From assembly GCF_014651135.1 (NCBI RefSeq), contig NZ_BMWH01000012.1, forward strand, positions 117,341-181,340: DNA of 64,000 nt, given 5' to 3'. The position numbers and the translations under genes were made by a program. Below, piece by piece: positions 34,823 through 42,965 of this stretch (positions within the stretch are counted from its first letter, which is position 1; every line of letters starts with the position of its first letter). The notes beneath the pieces are model-generated. The model searched no databases. It was given only the letters and a program-made list of their open reading frames with translations, and was not told the DNA's origin. This stretch comes from Streptomyces echinoruber (GTDB lineage: Bacteria > Actinomycetota > Actinomycetes > Streptomycetales > Streptomycetaceae).

Positions 34823-37243
34823 TCAGGACTGGAGCAACGCGAGCAGATCCCGGACATCGGTCGCTTCGCTGATGAGGCCGAGGTCTTCAAACATGCTTGC
34901 TGCTCGTGTGAGATGAGTGGCGGCCTGGCTCCTGTCGCCCGCGGTGATCCATGCCCGGCCGATAGCGCACAGCGCGTGCGCGTAAAGGTCGTGGGCGTTA
35001 GCGCGTTCGCACGCTGCTTGGGCTTGCAGTAGGTAGGTGATCTGCTGCTGTGGCGTGAAGTCGGTCAGGAGTTCGGTGCAGGTCATCAAGATCGCCGCTT
35101 CGTCGCGGGGATTGCCCAGGGTGCGGCTGGCGGCTTCGATGGCCCGCTCGCAGACCGCCTGTGCTTCCTTGGAGTGTCCCGATGCCTGGAGGGCGAATGC
35201 TGCTGTGCACAGCGCTTTCGCTTCGTTGGTGGTGTCGCCGAGTTGCTGGAACAGCGAGGCGGCCTCTTCTGCTGCGGTGCACGCCTCTGCGACGTTTCCC
35301 AGTTCCTGGTGGTCCAGGGACAGGTTGTTCAGTACCGCTGCCTGTTCCTGCAGGTCTCCGGAGGCCCTTTGGACTGCCAGGGCTTCCTGGTGGATCTGTA
35401 GTGCGTCGGCGGGTTTCCCTGAACCGCGTAGGGCCGAGCCGAGCCCGTTGAGTGTCTTGCCGCGTTCGTTGTGGTTGTCTATGGAGGCGAAGAGGTCGGC
35501 GGCTCGTCTATGAGCGAGGACAGCCTCCTCATAGCGTGAGGCCTCGGTCAGGGCGATGCCGAGGTTGTTCCATGCTCCTGCCTCGGCGGCGAGCGCTCCC
35601 GCCTGGTGGGCAATGCCGCACGCGATCGTGGTCACGGCGATCAAGTCATCGAAGTACCCGTGCCAGATGAGGTAGTCGTAGAGGATCACCGGAAGTTGGA
35701 GAGCGACGTTCTGCTGCCTGATGGTGGCTGCGGCGGCCACGGACGCGGTGAGATTGACACGCTCGCTGTCCAGCCAGGCCAGTGCCTCATCTTGATCGGC
35801 GAATTTGCCTGGCGCGGACGAGTGCGCCCTCGTGGTGAGGTGTGCGCTCGCCGCGAGGGCGGTTGTGGTGTAGTGCTCGAGCAGCCGGTTGCGTGCCTGA
35901 GCGTGGGTTCCTGCCACACCCGGCGCGTCTTCTCCTCGAGCACCGTTTCCTGCGGCCTGCTGGGTGTCATGGACGAGTTCGGTGGCGTAGTCGCGGACGA
36001 GGTCGTGCATTGACCAGCGTCTGTTCACGCAATCGAGCAGGTGCGCTTGGACGAGAGCGCGGAGCATGGTGCGGATGGCCGGCAGCGGGCGGGCCGCCAG
36101 GACTGCCACTGCTTCAAGGCCGATGTCGGGACCGGGGTTGAGTGCCAGGAGGCGAAAGAGTTCGGCGTGATCCAGGGGAAGCCGACGGTAGGAGAGATCG
36201 AAGGAGGCACGGACAGCCCGCTCTCCGTCGTCCAGGAGGCTCAGTCGTGACCGGGCCGTGGCCAGCTCGGCCGCGAGCTCGGCGACGGTCTGGTCGGGTT
36301 CCAGGATCAGCAGGGCGGCGCTGATGTGCAGAGCCAGCGGCAGGTACCCGCACAGGCCGGCCAGTTCCTCGACGCCGTCTCCGGCCTCGAGGACGCGCTG
36401 GTCGGTGGGGTTGGCTTGCTGCAGGGCATGCCGCAGGAGTGCCACCGCCGCCTTGGGGCTGAGCACGGCAAGATCCACGAGCCGCGCGTTGAGTGTCGGC
36501 AGGGTGTGCCGGGAAGTGATCAGGACTTGGTGCCGGTGGCTGCCGGGGAGCAGGAGACGGACCTGGTCGGCGCTGGCGGCATTGTCGGCCACGATGAGCA
36601 GACGTTGTCCCTGGTCGGCCCGGTCTTCCAGTGCGGACCGGTACAACGCCGCCCGTTCCTCAGCCGGTGCAGGAACACCGGCCGGGTCGACGCCGAGGGC
36701 CCGCAGGAGTGCCTCCAGAGCCTGTCCGGGCTGAACCGGGCTCTCGTCGTATCCACGCAGGTCGATGAAGAGGCTGCCGCTGAACCAGCCGGCCTCAGTG
36801 GCGGCATGCCCGCAGGCCAGGGCAAGTGCCGTCTTGCCCACACCGGCAAGCCCGGCGACCGAGGTCACCAGCACGGGCGCTACGACATCATCCGCAGCCG
36901 GGGCCGCGATCGGCCCGGCCCCTGAGTAGTACGCGTCCCGATGCGGCGACATGGCGGGCGGCCGCAGGGCCGACAGAACCTGCTCGACCTCTGTGTCCCG
37001 GCCGCTGAGCTTTGAGGGCGCAGCAGGCAGGGATGCAAGCGCGGTCGGCGCCGGAGCGGGCGGGTACACACTGACCGTCAGGGGGCTGTAGTCGCCCGTG
37101 GTGACTGCGCCGATGCTCCCGGAGGCCGCAATAGAGCGCAGTCCAGACGCCGCCACGCCAGCATTAGGCACCAGGGAATGCCGGTCAGCAGGCGAGCTCT
37201 GCGGTCCGGGAGCTGCTGCGGGTTTCCTCCGCCACGGATTCAT
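34823..37243 (-). CDS. STAND NTPase (NB-ARC) with TPR repeats
   Basis: 806 residues. N-terminal tail about 1-75 with the motif RSIAASGSIGAVTTGD (36-51); NTPase core with Walker A GLAGVGKTAL (131-140), Walker B-like RLLIVADNAAS, and a LYRSALEDR/ITSRHT sensor region; winged-helix part around SMHDLVRDYATELV; C-terminal TPR helices (about 500-800) such as AGAWNNLGIALTEASRYEEA and LQEQAAVLNNLSLDHQELGN. STAND proteins switch on when the sensor repeats are engaged. Here no effector domain is fused; the start overlaps by ATGA with a small membrane protein gene that carries two more copies of the same motif, suggesting that protein is the partner. Confidence 0.88.
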   Translation of the reverse strand: MNPWRRKPAAAPGPQSSPADRHSLVPNAGVAASGLRSIAASGSIGAVTTGDYSPLTVSVYPPAPAPTALASLPAAPSKLSGRDTEVEQVLSALRPPAMSPHRDAYYSGAGPIAAPAADDVVAPVLVTSVAGLAGVGKTALALACGHAATEAGWFSGSLFIDLRGYDESPVQPGQALEALLRALGVDPAGVPAPAEERAALYRSALEDRADQGQRLLIVADNAASADQVRLLLPGSHRHQVLITSRHTLPTLNARLVDLAVLSPKAAVALLRHALQQANPTDQRVLEAGDGVEELAGLCGYLPLALHISAALLILEPDQTVAELAAELATARSRLSLLDDGERAVRASFDLSYRRLPLDHAELFRLLALNPGPDIGLEAVAVLAARPLPAIRTMLRALVQAHLLDCVNRRWSMHDLVRDYATELVHDTQQAAGNGARGEDAPGVAGTHAQARNRLLEHYTTTALAASAHLTTRAHSSAPGKFADQDEALAWLDSERVNLTASVAAAATIRQQNVALQLPVILYDYLIWHGYFDDLIAVTTIACGIAHQAGALAAEAGAWNNLGIALTEASRYEEAVLAHRRAADLFASIDNHNERGKTLNGLGSALRGSGKPADALQIHQEALAVQRASGDLQEQAAVLNNLSLDHQELGNVAEACTAAEEAASLFQQLGDTTNEAKALCTAAFALQASGHSKEAQAVCERAIEAASRTLGNPRDEAAILMTCTELLTDFTPQQQITYLLQAQAACERANAHDLYAHALCAIGRAWITAGDRSQAATHLTRAASMFEDLGLISEATDVRDLLALLQS

Positions 37244-37656
37244 GCGCGCGCTTCGTCTCCGGTGATGGCCTCGCCGATCCCGCCGGTTGCCGCGATGCCT
37301 CGCTCACCCGTCGCCTGTGCCGAACCGGAAGTCCCTGCTGTTGCCGGTGGTGCCGCAGGGGGTGTGGTGAGAGTGACGCGATCGCCGGTAACCGCTCGGC
37401 CGATGCTGCCGCCAGCCGCGACGGATCGCGCTCCCGCCGCTGTCGCAGCCGTCCCATGGCTGCCGGCTGCAGACGGCCGCAGAAGCGTGTAGCAACTCAG
37501 CGCAACCCCGACCAGGCCTGCGACCGAACCAGCCACGCTCGCCACCTGACCTGCCGTGTCGAGATCGGCCACGGCCGCGATGACACCCAGCCCCACCGCC
37601 GCCAGGCCGCACAGCACCGCCAGCAACCACACCACAATCCTCGCCTGTCCCGTCAC
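37240..37656 (-). CDS. Small two-helix membrane protein sharing a motif with the STAND NTPase
   Basis: 138 residues. Two helices (about 8-28 and 38-58) are followed by an 80-residue tail holding two copies of a 16-residue motif: RSVAAGGSIGRAVTGD (77-92) and RGIAATGGIGEAITGD (119-134). The STAND protein, translated from the overlapping downstream gene, carries a third copy. The consensus is R-[SG]-[IV]-A-A-x-G-[SG]-I-G-x-[AV]-x-T-G-D. I infer homotypic pairing that tethers the NTPase to the membrane. Membrane-effector role possible but unproven. Confidence 0.8.
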   Translation of the reverse strand: MTGQARIVVWLLAVLCGLAAVGLGVIAAVADLDTAGQVASVAGSVAGLVGVALSCYTLLRPSAAGSHGTAATAAGARSVAAGGSIGRAVTGDRVTLTTPPAAPPATAGTSGSAQATGERGIAATGGIGEAITGDEARA

Positions 37657-37993
37657 GCAGGCATCATTGCATTGGGGACTGACAACAGCGTGCGTGAATC
37701 GACCGGATCGTCGCGCCGGTGGCGCGCTGCCCCCCGCCTGGGCAACGCTCCACCGTGCAGTCGGTTACCGGCTCCCTGATACGGCCAGCGACCGGGCACA
37801 ATGGTGTCGCCGAGTACCGGTGGAACTCTGCTGGTGCTTCCGCTTCCTTCATCCACGTGCAGGGGCACGGACGCTGTGGCGCGGGGCCGCCGGACGACCC
37901 GGGGAGGAAGGCGGCGCGGGCAGACAGCGTGAAGCGTAAAGGCCGCAATGGGCGACGGACGGCGTTGTCAGTGGCGCCTGAGACAGTGGTGGG
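37657..37993. other. Divergent intergenic region
   Basis: Separates the STAND operon from the 1423-residue protein gene. No gene and no striking repeat seen. Confidence 0.45.
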
Positions 37994-40900
37994 GTGCACA
38001 GCCAGGCAGAGCATTTTTTCGATGATGCGGTGCGGACCGGCCGTAAGAACGCCGTGACCATGGAGATGGCCCGCCGTCACTGTCTGAACATGACGTTCAC
38101 CGAGTTCGGCGGCCAGGGGATGGCCGAGGCGGCCACCGGCCTGCCGATCAACACGCGGCAGGTGGGCTGCCTGGTGGCGCATGGCGGTGCCAGCGCGAAC
38201 CTGGACTGGATTGCTGGGGAGTTCTACGAACAGCACTGCGTGGGCTGCTCCTACCGCCGTCCGACGGGCGACGTGCCTAACCTCGCCACGGTCATGGATG
38301 AACGCAAAGAGGCCGCGGCCAGAGCAGAGGAGGCCGAACGAGCGGAAACGGCAAGGCGGCACCGTGCGTGGCAACAGCGTGCCGAGCACCGTCGGGGTGT
38401 GCAGGCGTCATCGGATCCAGCGATGGCCAGTGCTCTGGACGATATCGGTGTCCTCGACCAGGAGCCTGGTGCGCAACGGGATCGAGAGGCCTGTGACGGT
38501 GCGCTGCGGCGGTTGACTGCGTTGGCGGAGCGGGCGCCGGAGACCTTCACCGCCGAGGTGGTGGCGTTGGCCTTGGACCTGGTGGCTGACGTCCACGTCT
38601 CGGAGCTGCTGACGCCGCTGCGGCACGTGGCCCGCAGCCGCAGCGAGTACGCAGCGAATGTCCTGCGAGCGGCCCTGGACACCTTGCGGCGCGGCCCTGT
38701 TGAGGAGGCCGGCCGCTGCCTGACCGACCTGCTGACTCCCTGCGATGCAGACCAGTGCGACGGGCCAGTGATCCGGTCCCTGGTGTACCTCGCGGAGCCG
38801 CAAAGTCGGCGCTTCGGGTTCCATGAAGGCGGCACCGGGGACGCCAGTGCTCTTCGTGTGGCAGCTGGAGCCGCCCCTCACGCCGTGGCCACTGTGCTCA
38901 CCGGCATGCTGCCGGCCCCACGACCGTCCGAGTCACTGGTGGTTCCGCCCGGAGTGCGGTCCACCCCTCAGGTACGACGAGAGCTGGAGACTGATCGGCG
39001 TGCTGCCGCGGCCGCCGTGCAGGCCTTGGCGTTCACCCACCCGGACGTGGCAGGCGCGCTCGCGCCGTCGATGCTGCTGAATCTGGGCGTTGACGGCGAC
39101 CACCACAACGATCCCGCACCGATAGGCACGGTCCAAAGGTCTCTCGCCACCTTGCTCGTCCTAGAGGTGGGTGACGTGCCCGCCCAGCTCGAGCGCACCG
39201 GCAGCACAGCCGGAGACACCGTGCGCCAGCGCCTGTTCGGCGTGCTGGAAAAGGCCAGCCGCCTCATTGACCCTGAGTACAGGTTCCGCACCGCGAGTGA
39301 TCCTCAGCTCGATGAGAGCCAGCAGCGGACAGTCTTTGAGTATCTGCTCTCCACGTGTCTGACCCGCGTCGGGGGTGACTGGGGCGACGACGTACGCGTC
39401 CCGGCCGCGACTCTGATCGAGCAGCTGACCCAGACCCACCCGGCCTGGGCCCACCCACAGCTTGCTGCCCTCCTGGGCGCGGCCCTGACAGCCATCGACA
39501 CCTTGGAAGCGGCGAACACCACCCCCGCCCCGCTCCTGGCCACCCCCGAACCAGCTTTGCCGGAGCTGCGCTTCCTTGAACGAATGTCCTACCGGCAGTC
39601 TCTGGCATCCAGCATCGGCAGGCTCCTGCGCGCTTTGGAACACATCGCCACCATCGACGCGACGGCAGTGTGCAGCGCAGTCATCGACACCATCACCGAC
39701 GAACGCGACAGCCAGCGCGGACAGATCATCGTGCCGCGCCTGCTGCCGCTCCTAGGGGCGCTCGGACGACGCCACGGCGACCACCCCGGCCTGTTGCGGA
39801 TGATCCTCCCGCTGCTGCACACCTACGTCGTCGACTCCGACGTAGCCTCACGGTCGGCAGCGCTGACCGCCTGGGCGGACATCGGCCGCGCCCACCAACT
39901 GCCCTCCAGCATCTCCGACCTCCTGCCGGCCTTGCTCACTGACCCCTACCTAGGTGTCATCGACGGTGTCCTCGACACCGCCCTGCGTCTGGACTGGAGC
40001 ACCGAGGACACAGCCTCTCTGCTGGCCTATGCGCTGTCGGTCTGCGAGCACGTCGACGTCGCCCGGTTTCCGGACATCGTCAAGAAGGCCATGGCGGCGG
40101 CCTCCAGACTCTCCCGGGGCAACGAAGCCCTCAGGATCCACACGGAACAGGAGATCCTCCGGCGCGCCGCCGACCTCGACGGCTACGACCTGCGCGATGC
40201 CTTGAGCCGTGACTGGCTGCCGCAAACCGCCACCACCCCGGCCATGGCCCAGCTGCGTCTGCGCCAAGTGCGCGACCCGCGCATCAACGATCGGCTCAAC
40301 ACGCACGACAACCTGGAACTAGGCGCACTGCTGGACTGCGGCCCGGGCCTGGCCGGCCTGTCCGTGGAGGACCTGCAGGCGGCTGCTCTCGAACTCGGGC
40401 CGCACCAGGTGCTCGGTGCGGCCGAATACGCCGAAGTCGCCTGGCGGGCAGCCCGCCCGGGAGACGCCGCCACCATCATGAACGCCGTCCTCGAGGCGAC
40501 CCCGGACGAGCCCGCCTTCACCGTTCACCGTGCCCTGACCTCGCTGATCGCCGCTGCAGCCGCGTTCGACGCAGCCGCAGCGGACGTCGATGACACGGAT
40601 GCGGCCGCCCGCGCGCTGACGCAAGCCGCCCATGCTCTTGGCACAGACAGCGATGCCCGCGCCCTGGCGGACCAAGCCCGCACCCGGGTGATGGTCCGCA
40701 GCCTTCTCACAGGCCACGCACTGGTACCGGCCACCGGCACAGACGAGCACGACGCAGATCAGCGCCGCACACATGGCGGCAGCGACCCAGCCGCCGCACT
40801 TCGTGCCCGCGCAGCCCGACTACGCGCCACCGCAGACACCCTCAGGGGCCAGTCCCAGGAAGCGACGGCGACCGCCGCCTACGTTCGGTGCTTCGCCAGG

Positions 40901-42265
40901 CTGTGCGAGGTGGCCGCCTTCTTGCTCACGCTCGATGCGGCCGAACTCGACGCCGACACCACCCAGATGACCGCGCTGACCATTGCGGCCCGCCGACGCG
41001 CAGCCGCCGCCACCACCGAGCTGGAGAAGCGATTCACGGACGCTGACCCGCTGGCCGGACCACTGCTGGCCGCCCTCAAGCGGGCGCAGGCCCTCACCGA
41101 CGCCAGCGGTGTGGCAGACCTCCTCACCGACTGGGCCGCCCTGCCCCTGCCCCTGGTGATCGCGCATGGCCCACGCCGCACACCGTTCCCCTCCGCTACG
41201 GCGGCCGCGGATCACGAGCTGCCGGACGCCCGGCCCGCCGAGGACCAGCCAGCCGCTGCCGTCGTACTGGCCAGCGTCGACGGACGCCTCATCACCGGCC
41301 CGCAGGTCCTGCGCCCCTCGACGGTCTACGAACTCCGCCTTGACGTACGCACCGGCCCCTGGCCCGACTGGGCCGAGACCCTCGAAGCCGAACTCCTCAG
41401 CCACTTCACCCCCAACGAGGCGGAAACGCCCACCTACCTCTGGCCGCGCCTGCCGAGCGGGGACGGCCCGGTGACACTGAGCGCCACCGGCACCCTCATC
41501 CTCCGCTTTGCTCTGCCCGCCGGCAGCCCTGCTCCGCCGTTCTCGGTCCAGCTGCGCTGGCGCGGCACCCGGGACGGCAAGCCGGTCACCCAGAGCCTCG
41601 ACGCCGCCGGACACCGCGAAATCCGCTTCCGGCCCTTCGACGCCTCACGCGACTTCCTGACCAGCTTCCCCGTCTTCGACGAACGGCTGCTCGCCCTCTA
41701 CGAAAATCTGCACCGGGCCGGCTACGACGAAGACCAGCTCCAGGCCTTCTGCCGCCTGTTCACCGCCATCTGCCGTACCGGGCTCACCATGACGTGGAAC
41801 AAGCAGTACAAGCGCGGCAGCCACGTGACCGAACGCAAGTTCCATGACGACCTGTACAAGGAACTGCAGGCAGAGCCGGAACTCGGCGGGCGCCTGGAGC
41901 GGGGCAGCCCCCTTGCTCTGGGCTACCTCGACGTCCGGCACGACGGCATCACCGCCGAACTCAAGGTCGAGCGAAACACCCCGGTCACCCGAGAGAGAGC
42001 CCCCAAGTACATGGGTCAGCCCACGCAGTACGCAGCCGCCGACGGCGCACGCCTGTCGATCCTCTGCATCCTGGACATGAGCCGTAAGGCCTCACCCGTC
42101 GGCGTTCCGGAGAACTACCTCTTCACCCTTCAGCCGGCGCTCCACGGACTGACCAACCCCGAGGCGCCTTCCCTCGTCGCAGCCATCGTCGTCAACGGCA
42201 ACCTGCCCACCCCCAGTTCATGGTCGCGCCGCAAGACACCCACACTGCCGTCCTCATCACCCTGA
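37994..42265 (+). CDS. Giant helical-repeat protein with C-terminal PD-(D/E)XK-like nuclease
   Basis: 1423 residues from GTG 37994 (weak ribosome site; an upstream start is not available). Residues 1-100 contain a Cys/His-bearing head (ARRHCLNMTFTEF, YEQHCVGCSYRRPTGDVPNL). Residues about 130-1130 are almost all helical, with heterogeneous HEAT/ARM-like pairs. A beta-rich segment (VYELRLDVRTGPWPDWAET) precedes the C-terminal module, where GYLDVRHDGITAELKVERNT places Asp1317, Glu1322 and Lys1324 like a restriction-nuclease-fold active site, followed by QPTQYAAADGARLSILCILD. I infer a large sensor-nuclease, perhaps for defence; the whole-protein family is unknown to me. Confidence 0.75.
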   Translation: MHSQAEHFFDDAVRTGRKNAVTMEMARRHCLNMTFTEFGGQGMAEAATGLPINTRQVGCLVAHGGASANLDWIAGEFYEQHCVGCSYRRPTGDVPNLATVMDERKEAAARAEEAERAETARRHRAWQQRAEHRRGVQASSDPAMASALDDIGVLDQEPGAQRDREACDGALRRLTALAERAPETFTAEVVALALDLVADVHVSELLTPLRHVARSRSEYAANVLRAALDTLRRGPVEEAGRCLTDLLTPCDADQCDGPVIRSLVYLAEPQSRRFGFHEGGTGDASALRVAAGAAPHAVATVLTGMLPAPRPSESLVVPPGVRSTPQVRRELETDRRAAAAAVQALAFTHPDVAGALAPSMLLNLGVDGDHHNDPAPIGTVQRSLATLLVLEVGDVPAQLERTGSTAGDTVRQRLFGVLEKASRLIDPEYRFRTASDPQLDESQQRTVFEYLLSTCLTRVGGDWGDDVRVPAATLIEQLTQTHPAWAHPQLAALLGAALTAIDTLEAANTTPAPLLATPEPALPELRFLERMSYRQSLASSIGRLLRALEHIATIDATAVCSAVIDTITDERDSQRGQIIVPRLLPLLGALGRRHGDHPGLLRMILPLLHTYVVDSDVASRSAALTAWADIGRAHQLPSSISDLLPALLTDPYLGVIDGVLDTALRLDWSTEDTASLLAYALSVCEHVDVARFPDIVKKAMAAASRLSRGNEALRIHTEQEILRRAADLDGYDLRDALSRDWLPQTATTPAMAQLRLRQVRDPRINDRLNTHDNLELGALLDCGPGLAGLSVEDLQAAALELGPHQVLGAAEYAEVAWRAARPGDAATIMNAVLEATPDEPAFTVHRALTSLIAAAAAFDAAAADVDDTDAAARALTQAAHALGTDSDARALADQARTRVMVRSLLTGHALVPATGTDEHDADQRRTHGGSDPAAALRARAARLRATADTLRGQSQEATATAAYVRCFARLCEVAAFLLTLDAAELDADTTQMTALTIAARRRAAAATTELEKRFTDADPLAGPLLAALKRAQALTDASGVADLLTDWAALPLPLVIAHGPRRTPFPSATAAADHELPDARPAEDQPAAAVVLASVDGRLITGPQVLRPSTVYELRLDVRTGPWPDWAETLEAELLSHFTPNEAETPTYLWPRLPSGDGPVTLSATGTLILRFALPAGSPAPPFSVQLRWRGTRDGKPVTQSLDAAGHREIRFRPFDASRDFLTSFPVFDERLLALYENLHRAGYDEDQLQAFCRLFTAICRTGLTMTWNKQYKRGSHVTERKFHDDLYKELQAEPELGGRLERGSPLALGYLDVRHDGITAELKVERNTPVTRERAPKYMGQPTQYAAADGARLSILCILDMSRKASPVGVPENYLFTLQPALHGLTNPEAPSLVAAIVVNGNLPTPSSWSRRKTPTLPSSSP

Positions 42266-42524
42266 GCCGACCTGAGAGGAAAACCTGCCACTGGCTGCAC
42301 AGCACCACGACAGGGCGAGGCATGCCGCCAGCCGTCGCGGACAGGCGCCCACCCCTCAGCGAGAGCCACTAGTTGAACCGAAGCCAGGGCTGATCCCGGC
42401 CGGCAGAGCGGTGACATGGGGTGGCCAGGTCTCCCTCGCGATACCCCCGAGTGACGCTCGTGACCGGCGGGAATGCAGACCTGGCGAAGGGCACGTACGA
42501 GCAACAACCGGCCAATGTGACGGC

Positions 42525-42764
42525 TCAGTTGTAGTGCGGATCGGCATACTTGATGGCGCCCAGGGCGATGCTGCACGGCCAGGGGGCTCCGTCGCATCCG
42601 TCGCAGAACGGCTCAGCGCGGTTGCTGGGGGCGTGCTCGGCAAGCTGTTTCCCGGCGATAGCCCTGACTGTTCGCTCGTCGGAGGACATGCCCCAATACG
42701 TCTCGCGAGCCAGGGACACGGCGCGGTCATATGCAGCAAGTTGCTGGCGAAGGTCGTCGGCCAC
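42525..42764 (-). CDS. Small actinobacterial protein with FCDGCDGAPWPCS motif
   Basis: 79 residues from GTG 42764. A helical N-terminus (MADDLRQQLAAYDRAVSLAR) leads to a C-terminal CxxC-x5-C cluster (FCDGCDGAPWPCSIALGAIK). Small proteins ending this way are common and uncharacterised in Streptomyces; zinc or Fe-S binding is possible. The 200 bp upstream hold only a doubtful 80-codon frame (42727-42969) that overlaps the next gene's stop. Confidence 0.65.
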   Translation of the reverse strand: MADDLRQQLAAYDRAVSLARETYWGMSSDERTVRAIAGKQLAEHAPSNRAEPFCDGCDGAPWPCSIALGAIKYADPHYN

Positions 42765-42965
42765 CCAGAGAGCCTATTGGCCGCGGAGGTACAGATTGAC
42801 AGGACGGTGTTGCCGCAGGGCGGGATCCTGGCGCGTACGGCGCCGGAAATAGCACCCACGCGTCCTGTGCATCGCCGGTGTCCGCCTGCGCCGCAGCCGT
42901 CCAGGCGGACACACCAGCTCCTGGGCAGACTTCACCGACCGTTAGGCACGCAGCCAGCCGCTGGA

